Positions 33,175 to 42,635 of a DNA stretch of 64,000 nucleotides are shown here, in pieces; positions within the stretch are counted from its first letter, which is position 1; every line of letters starts with the position of its first letter. The notes under the pieces were generated by a model that worked only from the letters and a program-made list of their open reading frames with translations, did not search any database and had not been told where the DNA came from. Origin of the DNA: Mycolicibacterium wolinskyi (GTDB lineage Bacteria; Actinomycetota; Actinomycetes; Mycobacteriales; Mycobacteriaceae); contig NZ_LQQA01000015.1 in NCBI RefSeq assembly GCF_002101965.1, forward strand, positions 372,001-436,000, read 5' to 3'. The translations under genes and the position numbers were made by a program.

Positions 33175-35414
33175 TGTTTACCCACCTCCTTTTCCGCCGA
33201 AGTCGGGATCAGGCCGGATGGTGCGAAGATGCGCGATGGCACGGGCTCGTCCTCGGTCATCGGTTTACCGGTGCCTTGAATCGCTCTGAGGGCCACGATG
33301 ACACCGGCCACGAACACGATGATCACGAGCAGCGCGAACACGATTGACAGGGTGCCCTGGATGAACGTGTTGCGGATGACGTCGCTGATCTCATCGGGAT
33401 TCTTCGCCGCCCCGAACGTCGTCGCACCCGCGTCCTGCGCCTCGCGATAACGGAAATGCTGCGTCCAGTACCCCACCCGGGGATCGCCGGAGAAGATCTT
33501 CTGCCAGGACGCCGTCAGCGTGACGATGAGATCCCACACCAGCGGAATCGCGGGAATCCACGCCCATTTCAGCAAGCCCTTCTTGATGACCACCACGGTG
33601 ACCACGGTCAGCGCGATCGCGGCCAGAAGCTGGTTCGCGATGCCGAACAACGGGAAAAGGGTATTGATGCCGCCGAGCGGATCGGTGACACCCATCAGCA
33701 AGATGCTGCCCCAGCCTGCGACCACCAGCACGCTGCAGATCCAGGCGCCGACGCGCCAGCTCGGATCCTTGAGCTTGCGCAGCGGCCCCCCGAGGTTGCT
33801 CAGGCCGTCCGACAACATGAACCGGGCCACCCGGGTGCCGGCGTCGACGGTGGTGAGAATGAACAGCGCTTCGAACATGATCGCGAAGTGATACCAGAAG
33901 GCCTTGAGCCCTTCGCCGCCGAAGACCTGATGGAGCACCTCGGATATGCCGATCGCCAGTGTCGGGGCGCCGCCGGTGCGCGACACGATCGACTCCTCGC
34001 CGACGTCTTCGGCGGCCTGGGTGATCTGCTCGGGCGTGATGTCGGGCCCGGACAATCCGAGGCTGTTGGCATAGGCGGCTGCGGTTTCCGCCGTGCCACC
34101 GGTCTGGGCCGTCGGTGCGTTGAGGGTGAAGTACAGATGCTGGTTGAGGATCGCCGCGGTGATCAGTGCCATGATCGCGACGAACGACTCGGTGAGCATG
34201 CCGCCGTAGCCGATGAGCCGCATCTGGCTTTCCTTCTCCACCAACTTCGGTGTGGTGCCCGACGAGATCAGGGCATGGAAGCCCGACAGGGCACCGCAGG
34301 CAATGGTGATGAACAGGAAGGGGAACAGCGAACCTGCGAACACCGGGCCGTCGCCGCGTGTGGCGAAGTCGGAGATCGCGGGGGCCTGCATGACGGGTTG
34401 GGCGATGAGGATGCCGATCGCGAGCAGCGCGATGGTGCCCACCTTCATGAACGTGGACAGGTAGTCGCGGGGCGCCAGCAGCAGCCAGACCGGCAGCACC
34501 GAGGCGGCGAAGCCGTAGATGATGAGGCACCAAGACAGCGTCACCTTCGACAGGGTGAACCAGTCTGCACCCCAGTCTGTTTCGGCAACCCAGCCGCCGG
34601 CGACGACTGCGAGCAGCAGCAGGGCGACACCGATGAGCGACACCTCAGACACCCGGCCGGGGCGCAGGAAGCGCAGGTACACACCCATGAACAGCGCGAT
34701 GGGGATCGTCATCGCAATCGAGAAGACGCCCCACGGGCTCTCGGCGAGCGCGCCGACCACCACCAGCGCCAGCACCGCGAGCAGAATCACCATGATGGCC
34801 AGGACGCCGACGATCGCGGCCACGCCACCGACGGCGCCGAGTTCGTCGCGGGCCATCTGACCCAGCGACCGGCCACGGCGGCGGGTCGAGATCGACAGCA
34901 CGAGATAGTCCTGCACACAACCGGCCAGCACCGCACCGATGATGATCCAGATCGTGCCGGGCAGATAACCCATCTGCATCGCCAGGACCGGGCCGACGAG
35001 CGGGCCTGCGCCGGCGATCGCGGCGAAGTGATGACCGAACAGCACCCGGCGGTCGGTCGGCATGTAATCGGTGCCGTTCTCGAAAAGCTCGGCCGGAGTG
35101 GCGTTGTCGTCACGGGGCTTGACGATCTTCATCTCGATCAGCCGCGCGTAGAACCGGAATCCGATGACGTAGGTACAGATCGCGGCGATCACGAACCAGA
35201 CCGCGTTGACCGTTTCCCCGCGGAAGAACGCGATGACGGCCCAGGCCACCGCACCCACCAGTGCGATGATCGCGAAGATGATCTTGTGCTTGGTGGTGAT
35301 CGGCGAGCGGTCGATGATCGCCACCGGCGGCAGATCTTTGTCCGTGCGGATATAGGTGATGTCGCCGTCGTGCTCCTCGATGCGATCCGCCGTTGGGGCA
35401 TCAGGTGTAGCCAC
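33108..35414 (-). CDS. cstA: Carbon starvation protein A family transporter
   Basis: A 768-residue membrane protein of the CstA/BtsT family with about 16-18 transmembrane segments; these import peptides or pyruvate during carbon starvation. Conserved segments are GHHFAAIAGAGPLVGPVLAMQMGYLPG, the QDYLVLSISTRRRGRSLGQMARDELG loop, ACGALSGFHALISSGTTPK, and TVDAGTRVARFMLSD. A 45-residue hydrophilic N-terminus precedes the first helix. The GTG start follows CGAGGAGAG. It lies downstream of ligB on the same strand, matching the neighbour order I recall for M. tuberculosis Rv3062-Rv3063, and the small YbdD gene overlaps its end. Regulation by carbon supply is expected but no clear CRP site was seen. 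Confidence 0.93.
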   Translation of the reverse strand: MATPDAPTADRIEEHDGDITYIRTDKDLPPVAIIDRSPITTKHKIIFAIIALVGAVAWAVIAFFRGETVNAVWFVIAAICTYVIGFRFYARLIEMKIVKPRDDNATPAELFENGTDYMPTDRRVLFGHHFAAIAGAGPLVGPVLAMQMGYLPGTIWIIIGAVLAGCVQDYLVLSISTRRRGRSLGQMARDELGAVGGVAAIVGVLAIMVILLAVLALVVVGALAESPWGVFSIAMTIPIALFMGVYLRFLRPGRVSEVSLIGVALLLLAVVAGGWVAETDWGADWFTLSKVTLSWCLIIYGFAASVLPVWLLLAPRDYLSTFMKVGTIALLAIGILIAQPVMQAPAISDFATRGDGPVFAGSLFPFLFITIACGALSGFHALISSGTTPKLVEKESQMRLIGYGGMLTESFVAIMALITAAILNQHLYFTLNAPTAQTGGTAETAAAYANSLGLSGPDITPEQITQAAEDVGEESIVSRTGGAPTLAIGISEVLHQVFGGEGLKAFWYHFAIMFEALFILTTVDAGTRVARFMLSDGLSNLGGPLRKLKDPSWRVGAWICSVLVVAGWGSILLMGVTDPLGGINTLFPLFGIANQLLAAIALTVVTVVVIKKGLLKWAWIPAIPLVWDLIVTLTASWQKIFSGDPRVGYWTQHFRYREAQDAGATTFGAAKNPDEISDVIRNTFIQGTLSIVFALLVIIVFVAGVIVALRAIQGTGKPMTEDEPVPSRIFAPSGLIPTSAEKEVGKQWDALPGAHARPHAKSAGTGAH

Positions 35415-35463
35415 GGTCTCTCCTCGCTGGCCCGGTGTCGTGTGCGTATCGATTCCGATCCTT

Positions 35464-35482
35464 GCATCGCACGAAACGATGC
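35464..35482. promoter_or_regulatory. Inverted repeat upstream of cstA
   Basis: GCATCG and CGATGC are separated by seven bases in the 92-bp gap between the ligB stop and the cstA start. It could be an operator for cstA or part of a ligB terminator; the sequence alone does not decide. Confidence 0.3.
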
Positions 35483-35506
35483 GGCTGTAATTCCCGGTAT
35501 CGAGTG

Positions 35507-37042
35507 TTATCCGCCGCGTTCGTAGAATGCGCGGACGGTGTCGACCGTATCGGCCTCGGCCGGCGCCTTGTCGTCGCGGTATCGCAGGACCCGCGCGAAT
35601 CGCAATGCCATCCCGCCCGGATACCGCGTGGATTTCTGCACACCGTCGAATGCGATCTCGACGACCTGCTCGGGCCGCACCTTGACGACGTAGCCGTCGG
35701 TCGGGCCGTCGGCCAGCTCGGTGAAGCGGGTCGTCTGCCAATCGAGCATGGCGTCGGTCATGCCCTTGAACGTCTTGCCCAACATGACGAAACCGCCGGT
35801 GGCCGGATCCCGGGCGCCCAGATGGATATTCGACAGTTTGCCGGTGCGTCGACCCGAGCCCCACTCGACGGCGAGGACCACCAGATCCAGAGTGTGCACA
35901 GGCTTGACCTTCAGCCAGCCCGCACCCCGCCGGCCGGCTTCGTACGGTGCCGTCGGCGACTTCGCCATCACGCCTTCGTGCCCGGCAGCCAAGGTGCGGT
36001 CGAGGAATTCTTGTGCCGCGCCGGCTTCCGTCGTCACCAGGCGGTCGACGCGCTGCGCATCCGGCACGATCGCGTCGAGTGCCGCGAGCCGCTCGTGGGT
36101 GGGCAGGTCGAGCAGATCCCGACCGTCGACATGCAACAGGTCGAAGAAGAACACCGACAGCGGCTCGAGATCGCGCGGGTTCTTGCTGCCGAACCTGGCT
36201 GCGGTGACCTGAAATCGGTGCGGGCGACCGTCCGGGCGCAACGCGATGGCTTCGGCGTCGGCGATCAGCTCGTTGGCCGGAAGTGCCCGCGTCGCCTCGA
36301 CCACCTCGGGCAGGCGCGAGGTTACGTCGTCGAGGCTGCGGGTGTAGACCGACACCTCGGCGCCCTTGCGGTGGATCTGTACCCGTGCGCCGTCGAGCTT
36401 CGCCTCCAGAACGGCTTTGCCGCCAAGCCGTTCCAGCGCATCAGCGACGCCGGTCGCGGTCTGCGCGAGCATCGGCCCGACCGGGCGGCCGACCTGCAAA
36501 CGGAACTCCTCAAGGGCGGCGCTGCCTCCCGTGAGCGCCGCGGCGGCGACCGCGGGCAGGTCACCGGCCAGCATGGCCGCGCGCCGGACCTCGGGCGCGG
36601 GGATGCCCGAGGCCTTGGCGACGGCATCGGCCATGACCCCGGCCAGCGCGCCCTGGCGCAACTCGCCGCCGAGCAACCGGCGCAGGAACGTCTGCTCGGT
36701 GTCGGTGGCCGTGCTGAACAGATCGCGTACGAGTTCGGCCCGCCGGGCCTGCGAACCCTTGCCGGAGACGCCACCGATCTCGCTGAAGCAGGCATCGACG
36801 TCGACGACGGTCAGCGTGGCTGTCGCCGCGGGCGCGGGCAGCGAACGCAACGCCGCCCAACCGACCCCGATCTGGCGCTGCGGCAGTTCGCCGGACAGCC
36901 ACGACACGGTGACCGCCACGGCCCGGGCATCGCCGTCGCCGGCGACGTGGGTCAGCAGTGTGGCGATGCGGCCGATCTTCGCCAGCCGCGCCGAAGCCGC
37001 CGCGACGTCGGTGGAGGCGGCAGCGACTTCGGCGAGCAACAT
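35507..37042 (-). CDS. ligB: ATP-dependent DNA ligase LigB
   Basis: A 511-residue ATP-dependent ligase that seals nicks via an enzyme-AMP intermediate. The adenylated lysine is Lys215 in motif [13 protein letters not shown]. Further nucleotidyltransferase motifs are [27 protein letters not shown] and GWLKVKP. The all-helical N-terminal DNA-binding domain occupies about residues 1-190 and the OB domain the end. It lacks Ku-associated nuclease or polymerase domains of LigD and corresponds to mycobacterial LigB (Rv3062-like). It precedes cstA on the same strand, as in M. tuberculosis from memory. In this genus the NAD-dependent LigA is the essential replicative enzyme, so LigB is probably accessory. 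Confidence 0.92.
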   Translation of the reverse strand: MLLAEVAAASTDVAAASARLAKIGRIATLLTHVAGDGDARAVAVTVSWLSGELPQRQIGVGWAALRSLPAPAATATLTVVDVDACFSEIGGVSGKGSQARRAELVRDLFSTATDTEQTFLRRLLGGELRQGALAGVMADAVAKASGIPAPEVRRAAMLAGDLPAVAAAALTGGSAALEEFRLQVGRPVGPMLAQTATGVADALERLGGKAVLEAKLDGARVQIHRKGAEVSVYTRSLDDVTSRLPEVVEATRALPANELIADAEAIALRPDGRPHRFQVTAARFGSKNPRDLEPLSVFFFDLLHVDGRDLLDLPTHERLAALDAIVPDAQRVDRLVTTEAGAAQEFLDRTLAAGHEGVMAKSPTAPYEAGRRGAGWLKVKPVHTLDLVVLAVEWGSGRRTGKLSNIHLGARDPATGGFVMLGKTFKGMTDAMLDWQTTRFTELADGPTDGYVVKVRPEQVVEIAFDGVQKSTRYPGGMALRFARVLRYRDDKAPAEADTVDTVRAFYERGG

Positions 37043-37063
37043 CCCCTCAGCGTGCCACGGTGC

Positions 37064-37432
37064 TCAGACATCGCCGAGGGCTTCGGCGAGCACCTCGGCC
37101 TGTGAGCGCAGATCGGCTGCTTGGGTGTGGTGACCGCCTGCGGTGTATTGCTCTGCGGCGGCGAGGCGTTCGTCGATCTCGGCCTGAATCAGGTCGCGGA
37201 TCTCGCCGTCGGTGAGTTCGCGTCGGGCGACCTCTCCCGCGCCGAGGCCCGACAGTGCGCCTGCGACGGGCCCGTCCATGTTCGCGTCGAGCGTGACGGC
37301 GTCGGGCGTCTCGGCGTTGTCGATCGCGCTCAGCGCCGAGCGGATCGCCGCGACGCGTGCGGTGTCACGCGCCTTGCGCGCTGACAGCAGGGACTGACGG
37401 AGCGTGTCGCGCCATTGCTGTGCCGGTGTCAT
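37064..37432 (-). CDS. GatB/YqeY-domain protein
   Basis: A 122-residue, mainly helical protein of the YqeY family, whose fold is shared with the tail of the tRNA amidotransferase subunit GatB. The opening MTPAQQWRDTLRQSLLSARKARDTARVAAIRSALSAIDNAE and the central ARRELTDGEIRDLIQAEIDERLAAAEQY are typical. It is somewhat shorter than the usual 145-150 residues. Function is not established for the family; tRNA binding is a common guess. ATG 37432 was chosen over an upstream in-frame start because conserved sequence begins exactly there. It lies 21 bp upstream of ligB on the same strand and may be co-transcribed. Confidence 0.78.
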   Translation of the reverse strand: MTPAQQWRDTLRQSLLSARKARDTARVAAIRSALSAIDNAETPDAVTLDANMDGPVAGALSGLGAGEVARRELTDGEIRDLIQAEIDERLAAAEQYTAGGHHTQAADLRSQAEVLAEALGDV

Positions 37433-37464
37433 GGCACGCCAACCTATGCGATGTGTTGCGCCGT

Positions 37465-37521
37465 GAGCGACCGCTTTTGCACGGCGAAATGCGGCGTGGC
37501 GCCGTACAGACACGGTCGCTC
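37465..37521 (-). terminator. Hairpin downstream of the sulfite-oxidase-like gene
   Basis: GAGCGACCG (37465-37473) pairs with CGGTCGCTC (37513-37521), and an inner ACGGCG/CGCCGT pair extends the stem. It follows the stop of the minus-strand oxidoreductase at 37548. Confidence 0.5.
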
Positions 37522-37547
37522 GCGGTGCGGGGTGATCAGAGGGGTGA

Positions 37548-39125
37548 TCAGGCCACGTCGAAGGTGACGGTGTGCCAGCCGGTCGCGCCGTCGGGGACGG
37601 GGTCGGCGCGATCCGGGGTCTGCACCGCGCCGGTGTTGTCGGTGGCGCGCACCGTGATTGTGTGCGCACCGGTTTCGGTGGCCGTCCAGTCGAAGCTCCA
37701 CAACCGCCAGGTGTCAGCGGAGTAGGCAGCGCCCAACTCGGCCGCCGCCCAGTCGCCTTGCCGGTTCGGGCCGTCGATCTTGACCTCGACGGTGCGCACG
37801 CCGCGATTCTGGGCCCACGCGACGCCACCGAAGCGGACCGGCTCGCGGCTGACCTCCTGGCCGTCGCGGGGGACGTCGATGCGCGACTCGGTCTTGATCG
37901 GGCCGTGCGCGGCCCAGCCGAGCTTGGTCCAGTACGCCTCGGCGCGGTCGAATCGGGTCAGCTCCAGATCGACCACCCACTTGGTCGCCGACACGTAGCC
38001 GTACAGCCCGGGCACCACGAGCCTGGCCGGATAACCGTGCTTGGGCGGCAGTGGCTCGCCGTTCATGCCGATCACCAGCAGCGCGTCGCGGTCGTCGGTG
38101 AGTGCTTGCACCGGTGTGCCCGCGGTGAATCCGTCGATCGACGTCGAGAGCACCATGTCGGCATCCGGCGACACGCCGGCCTCGGCGAGTAGATCGCGGA
38201 CGCGGTAGCCGGTCCAGCGGGCGGTCGAGATCAAGTCGCCGCCAACGACGTTGGACACGCACGTGAGGGTGACGACCTTTTCGACGACCTCGAACCGCTC
38301 CAGGTCGGCGAACCGGTAGACGACTTCGCGGTCGGTCATGCCGTGGATGCGCAGTGCCCAGTCGGCGCGGCTGAGCTGCGGCACGCTCAACGCGGTGTCG
38401 ATCCGGTAGAACTGCGGCGTCGGGGTGATGAACGACGGCAGCGCCACATCCGCCGGTTGCACGGTCGGCGGTACGGGCGGTGCGGGAACCGCCGCGCGCG
38501 GCAGCGCGAACGCGTTGCGGTCGTCGGCCACCGATGCGGCGAGCCGCGACAGCACGGCGCCCGCCACACCCGTCACCGCGCCCGCGGTCAGAAACCCGAG
38601 GGTGATGAGTGAGAGCCGCCGGCCCGGGTCGAACCCGTCGTCGGGTTCGGAGTTCGCGGGCGGATCGCCGAATCGGCCCGACGTGAGCAGGCGCAGCACC
38701 GCGATACCGCACACCGCTCCGACGAGGGTCGGCACGATCGCCCACCCCGACGCGCCAGGGCGCGACAGCACGGCCGCGCAGCCGAGCACACCGCCGAGGC
38801 CGATCGCGATGCTGCCCACCGGCACCCTGCGGGTTTCCCACGGGGCGGTGAGCGCGGCGATCACCGCGATGACCGCGAGCACGAGCAGCGTCAGCACCAG
38901 TTTGTCCGCAGTGCCGAATGTCGTGATGGCCCATTCCTTCACCGGGCCCGGTGTCAGGTCGATGACGGCCGAGCCGACCGCCGTGCGCGCGTCGGCGGCG
39001 GGTCCGAACGGCACGGCGACGATCTCGGCGACGCCGAGTGCGACGGCCGCGGCGGCGACGCCGGCCATCGGTGCCGCGGGACGGGTGCGATCCGGGGCCG
39101 GAGTGCTGAGCCCGCGATCTGCCAT
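37548..39125 (-). CDS. Membrane-anchored sulfite-oxidase-type molybdopterin oxidoreductase
   Basis: A 525-residue protein. The N-terminal 190 residues contain about five hydrophobic helices. The second half is a sulfite-oxidase fold: Mo-cofactor domain with the Cys ligand in VVTLTCVSNVVGGDLI, then RLVVPGLYGYVSATKWV and YWTKLGWAAHGPIKTESRID, and a C-terminal Ig-like dimerisation domain (VRFGGVAWAQNRGVRTVEVKIDG). It would place the Mo site outside the membrane. Related mycobacterial proteins (Rv0218-like, from memory) have unknown substrate. ATG 39125 is preferred to TTG 39131. It is the third molybdoenzyme family in the window besides the bis-MGD and xanthine-oxidase types. Confidence 0.88.
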   Translation of the reverse strand: MADRGLSTPAPDRTRPAAPMAGVAAAAVALGVAEIVAVPFGPAADARTAVGSAVIDLTPGPVKEWAITTFGTADKLVLTLLVLAVIAVIAALTAPWETRRVPVGSIAIGLGGVLGCAAVLSRPGASGWAIVPTLVGAVCGIAVLRLLTSGRFGDPPANSEPDDGFDPGRRLSLITLGFLTAGAVTGVAGAVLSRLAASVADDRNAFALPRAAVPAPPVPPTVQPADVALPSFITPTPQFYRIDTALSVPQLSRADWALRIHGMTDREVVYRFADLERFEVVEKVVTLTCVSNVVGGDLISTARWTGYRVRDLLAEAGVSPDADMVLSTSIDGFTAGTPVQALTDDRDALLVIGMNGEPLPPKHGYPARLVVPGLYGYVSATKWVVDLELTRFDRAEAYWTKLGWAAHGPIKTESRIDVPRDGQEVSREPVRFGGVAWAQNRGVRTVEVKIDGPNRQGDWAAAELGAAYSADTWRLWSFDWTATETGAHTITVRATDNTGAVQTPDRADPVPDGATGWHTVTFDVA

Positions 39126-39273
39126 GGTCAAAACCTACCGCCGCGGCCGGCGTGCAGACCTTACGAAGTCGTGACATGTGCGTTTGCGCGCGGCTAGAAC
39201 CCGAAAGCCTTACCGGAAGCCTTCATGGGTTAAGTTACTTTACGATTTCGGTCATTTTTGGAAAGGGAGCTAG

Positions 39274-40041
39274 ATGGAGATCGAAGGCAAGAAGGCTGTC
39301 GTTGTCGGCGGCGCGTCGGGCTTCGGCCGGGCCACCGCGGAGGCGCTGGCCAAGCGTGGTGCCAGCGTCGCGGTGCTGGACCGGCCGCAGTCGAAGGGTC
39401 AGGAAGTGGCCGATCAGATCGGTGGCTCGTTCTTCGAGGTCGACGTCACCGACTTCGCGGGCACCGAAGAGACTCTGCAGCGCGCAGTCGACGCATTGGG
39501 CGGCCTGCACATCGCGGTGACGACGGCGGGCGGTGGCATCGGCGAACGCACGATCAAGAAGGACGGCCCGCACAGCCTCGATTCGTTCCGGGCGAGCATC
39601 GACCTCAACCTCATCGGCACGTTCAACATCAGCCGGCTCGCGGCGTGGCACATGAGCAAGAACGAACCGGTCGACGCCGAGGCCGAGGAACGCGGCGTCA
39701 TCATCAACACCGCCTCGATCGCGGCGTTCGAGGGCCAGATCGGTCAGGTCGCCTATACCGCGTCCAAGGCCGCGATCGCCGGTATGTGCCTGACCATGGC
39801 ACGTGACCTCGGAAGCTTGGGCATTCGCGCGCTGGCGATCGCGCCGAGCCTGTTCGCGACGGGCCTCACCGAGGGCATCCCGGACGAGTTCGCCAACGTG
39901 CTGACCAAGGACGCCGCGTTCCCCAAGCGGCTGGGCCGGCCCGAGGAGTACGCCAAACTCGCGGTGGCGATCGTGGAGAACGCGATGCTCAACGGCCAGT
40001 GCATCCGCTTGGACGCCGGCCAGCGCTTCGCCCCCAAGTAG
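39274..40041 (+). CDS. Short-chain dehydrogenase, 3-hydroxyacyl-CoA dehydrogenase type II-like
   Basis: A 255-residue SDR. The Rossmann motif GGASGFGRATAEAL begins near residue 12, and Asp in VLDRPQS suggests NAD. The active site is Ser in NTASIAA followed by YTASKAAIAG. The pattern GVIINTASIAAFEGQIGQVAYTASKAAI resembles 17-beta-HSD10/HADH2-type enzymes, which oxidise 3-hydroxyacyl-CoAs of branched acids or steroids. A strong GGAAAGGGAG stands before the ATG. The gap upstream holds AT-rich TTAAGTTACTTTACG, a possible promoter or regulator site. The ThDP enzyme follows after 24 bp on the same strand. Confidence 0.88.
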   Translation: MEIEGKKAVVVGGASGFGRATAEALAKRGASVAVLDRPQSKGQEVADQIGGSFFEVDVTDFAGTEETLQRAVDALGGLHIAVTTAGGGIGERTIKKDGPHSLDSFRASIDLNLIGTFNISRLAAWHMSKNEPVDAEAEERGVIINTASIAAFEGQIGQVAYTASKAAIAGMCLTMARDLGSLGIRALAIAPSLFATGLTEGIPDEFANVLTKDAAFPKRLGRPEEYAKLAVAIVENAMLNGQCIRLDAGQRFAPK

Positions 40042-40065
40042 GGGCGGCCGCGCTACGCTTCGGCC

Positions 40066-41802
40066 ATGGCGACTGTCGCTGATCACGTCATCTCTGCGCT
40101 CAAGATCAGCGGCGTCCGCCGGGTCTACGGGCTTCCCGGCGACAGCCTCAACGGATTCACCGACGCCATTCGCCGCAGCGGTGACATCTCGTGGGAACAC
40201 GTTCGCCACGAGGAGTCGGCGGCGTTCGCTGCCGCCGCCGACGCCGGCCTGACCGGGCAACTGGCGGTGTGTGCGGGCAGTTGCGGTCCGGGCAATCTGC
40301 ATCTGATCAACGGCCTGTTCGACGCGCACCGCAGCCGCGTACCGGTGCTGGCGATCGCCGCGCACATTCCGCGCACCGAGATCGGGTCGGAGTATTTCCA
40401 GGAGACCCACCCGCAGGACCTGTTCCGCGAGTGCAGCGTCTATTGCGAACTCGTCAGCACCCCGGAGATGGCGCCGCGCATCCTGCAGATGGCCATGCGC
40501 GCCGCGGTAGAGGAGAACGGCGTCGCCGTCGTCGTCATCCCCGGTGAGATCTTCTTGCAGCGAGCCGCCGAGACCGAGTGGGCACTGCGGCCGGTGCTGC
40601 CGACCCGCTCGGTGATGCGCCCCGACGACGAGTCGCTGCGCCGGGCCGCCGACATCCTCAACGCCGCCAGGCACGTCACCATCCTCGGCGGGGCGGGCGT
40701 GGCCGGATCGCATGACGCGCTGATCCAACTCGCCACGATGCTGGAGGCGCCCATCGTGCATGCGTTGCGCGGCAAGGAGTTCATCGAATACGACAACCCG
40801 TTCGACGTCGGGATGACCGGGCTGCTCGGGTTCGCCTCCGGCTACAAGGCCATCAAGGAGGCCGACACACTGCTGATGCTCGGCACCGACTTCCCGTATC
40901 AGCAGTTCTATCCCGAGGGCGCCAAAATCATCCAGGTCGACATCCGCGGCCGCAACCTCGGCAGGCGAACCCCGATCGACCTCGGCCTGCGCGGAACCGT
41001 CAAAGACACACTGGCCGCGCTCATGCCGCTGCTGCGACCCAAACAGGACCGCGAACACCTCGAGCGGGCGCTGTCGCACTACCGCAAGACCCGCAAATCG
41101 CTCGACGCCCTTGCGGTCAACGACCGCGACCGCACCCCGATCCGGCCCGAATACGTTGCGGGCCTTGCCAACCGGCTCGCGGCCGACGACGCCGTGTTCA
41201 CCTGCGACGTCGGATCGCCGGTGGTGTGGGCGGCGCGATACCTGACGATGAACGGCAGGCGCCGCCTCATCGGCTCGTTCAACCACGGCACGATGGCGAA
41301 CGCCCTGCCGCACGCCATCGGTGCGCAGACCGCGTTCCCCAACCGGCAGGTGGTTGCGCTGGCCGGTGACGGTGGCTTGACGATGCTGTTCGGCGAACTC
41401 GTCACGCTCATCCAGAACCGCCTGCCGGTCAAGCTGATCGTCTTCAACAACTCGTCGCTGAACTTCGTCGAACTGGAGATGAAGGCGGCAGGCATCGTCA
41501 CGTTCGGTACCGATCTGGTGAACCCGGACTTCGCGGCGGTCGCGCAGTCGATGGGTGTCTTCGGCAGGCGGGTGACCGAACCGGGCCACCTCGAAACAGC
41601 GCTGCGCGACGCGTTCGCCCACGACGGGCCGGCCGTCGTCGACGTCGTCACCGCACGCCAAGAGCTCTCGATACCCCCGGCGATCACCGCCGAACAGGCC
41701 AAAGGCTTTTCGTTGTACGCGATCCGCACCATCCTGGCCGGCCGCGCCGACGAACTACTCGATCTCGTCAGTACCAACGTCGCGCGCCGGCTGCTGGACT
41801 GA
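40066..41802 (+). CDS. Thiamine-diphosphate enzyme, pyruvate:quinone oxidoreductase (PoxB)-like
   Basis: A 578-residue ThDP/FAD enzyme. The activating Glu is in RHEESAAFAAAADA (near residue 48). The FAD domain is central, and the ThDP/Mg motif is AGDGGLTMLFGELVTLIQNRLPVKLIVFNN. The spacing and the C-terminal tail FSLYAIRTILAGRADELLDLVSTNVARRLL, which can form an amphipathic helix, match PoxB, which decarboxylates pyruvate to acetate at the membrane and passes electrons to quinone. An acetolactate-synthase-like role is less likely given the PoxB-like active-site loop. It follows the SDR closely and ends almost against the convergent HxlR gene. Confidence 0.87.
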   Translation: MATVADHVISALKISGVRRVYGLPGDSLNGFTDAIRRSGDISWEHVRHEESAAFAAAADAGLTGQLAVCAGSCGPGNLHLINGLFDAHRSRVPVLAIAAHIPRTEIGSEYFQETHPQDLFRECSVYCELVSTPEMAPRILQMAMRAAVEENGVAVVVIPGEIFLQRAAETEWALRPVLPTRSVMRPDDESLRRAADILNAARHVTILGGAGVAGSHDALIQLATMLEAPIVHALRGKEFIEYDNPFDVGMTGLLGFASGYKAIKEADTLLMLGTDFPYQQFYPEGAKIIQVDIRGRNLGRRTPIDLGLRGTVKDTLAALMPLLRPKQDREHLERALSHYRKTRKSLDALAVNDRDRTPIRPEYVAGLANRLAADDAVFTCDVGSPVVWAARYLTMNGRRRLIGSFNHGTMANALPHAIGAQTAFPNRQVVALAGDGGLTMLFGELVTLIQNRLPVKLIVFNNSSLNFVELEMKAAGIVTFGTDLVNPDFAAVAQSMGVFGRRVTEPGHLETALRDAFAHDGPAVVDVVTARQELSIPPAITAEQAKGFSLYAIRTILAGRADELLDLVSTNVARRLLD

Positions 41803-41806
41803 GCGC

Positions 41807-42481
41807 TCAGGCCGGTCTCGGGATCGCCGCCGACAGGCTCTGTCCGAGCCACTTCGGGATGGCGCGACGGACTTCGGCGGGCCCCGAGAGTGCGACGGTT
41901 CCGTCGAGCACCGCATGCGACCAGCCGACATCGCCCCGCCAGATGCGGGTGAGCGTGGCGAGGGTGGTTTCGACCGTGCCGGTGACGTCATAGCCGGGAT
42001 CGAAGTCGCACACATCGGCCTGCCCGTCGGCGACCACCAACCACCAACGCGACGCCTTCGGTGCCACACCGTCGAGAATGAACGCGACGGTGGTGCGTGT
42101 GCGTGGCCAGTCGTCGATGGGAATCGTGCGGCGCATGTCCCAGAAGAGCAGGTGCGGGTCGAGGTCTTCCTCGCCGAGGTCGCCGATCCACCGCACCCCC
42201 CAGGCGCCGAGCGCATCGACGACACCGGCCAGCTCCCGCCCGCACGGCGTGAGGGAATACGTTGCCCGGCCGTCGATCTCGCTGCGTTCGATGACGCCGG
42301 CGCGGGTGAGCGACTTGAGTCGCTTCGACAACAGGGCAGGCGACATCTTCGGCACGCCCCGGCGCAGATCGTTGAAATGGGTGCTGCCCAGCAGCAGCTC
42401 ACGGACCACGAGCAGGGTCCAACGCTCATCGAGAAGTTCCATGGCCTTGGCCACGGGGCAGAACTGACCGTAGGTCGACAT
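41807..42481 (-). CDS. HxlR family regulator with C-terminal SCP2-like domain
   Basis: A 224-residue protein. Residues about 1-100 are an HxlR-type winged helix: FCPVAKAMELLDERWTLLVVRELLLGSTHFNDLRRGVPKMSPALLSKRLKSLTRAGVIERS. The rest (from about 125, PRTRTTVAFILDGVAPKASRWWLVVADGQADVC) looks like a sterol-carrier-like (SCP2/PaaX-independent) ligand domain found fused to HxlR in actinobacteria. The fusion suggests direct sensing of a lipid-like ligand. GGAGG precedes the ATG. It is divergent from the methyltransferase, with a near-palindrome centred on AGATCT and repeated GTAC between them. Confidence 0.84.
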   Translation of the reverse strand: MSTYGQFCPVAKAMELLDERWTLLVVRELLLGSTHFNDLRRGVPKMSPALLSKRLKSLTRAGVIERSEIDGRATYSLTPCGRELAGVVDALGAWGVRWIGDLGEEDLDPHLLFWDMRRTIPIDDWPRTRTTVAFILDGVAPKASRWWLVVADGQADVCDFDPGYDVTGTVETTLATLTRIWRGDVGWSHAVLDGTVALSGPAEVRRAIPKWLGQSLSAAIPRPA

Positions 42482-42562
42482 CGGCGACACCTCCAGGAGA
42501 CCCTGCGCATAAGTACACCGCTGATAGCCGCCGAAGCCAATACAGATTTTGAACCACCCCTG

Positions 42563-42577
42563 GTACAGATCTGGTAC
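42563..42577. promoter_or_regulatory. GTAC-type near-palindrome between HxlR and methyltransferase genes
   Basis: GTACAGATCTGGTAC is a palindrome broken by one extra G. A further GTAC lies about 50 bp to the left. HxlR/DUF24 regulators often bind GTAC-containing repeats, so this is a plausible operator. Confidence 0.4.
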
Positions 42578-42635
42578 TGGACCGCGTGGGCCGCCGGCGT
42601 GACGATGGTCGCAACCGTCTGAGAGGAGCCCTCCC

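Noticed and set aside
33456..35525. Long open frame antisense to cstA
   Set aside because: The opposite strand encodes a conserved transporter; the antisense product is low-complexity (His, Arg, Gln, Asp) and has no ribosome site.
39225..39260. TTAAGTTACTTTACG upstream of the SDR at 39274 as a ninth operator copy
   Set aside because: The half-sites do not fit the 9-3-9 geometry; it is more likely a promoter or an unrelated site.
39235..41661. 800-codon open frame antisense to the SDR and PoxB-like genes
   Set aside because: It spans two well-recognised genes and their gap, and is composed of typical shadow residues.
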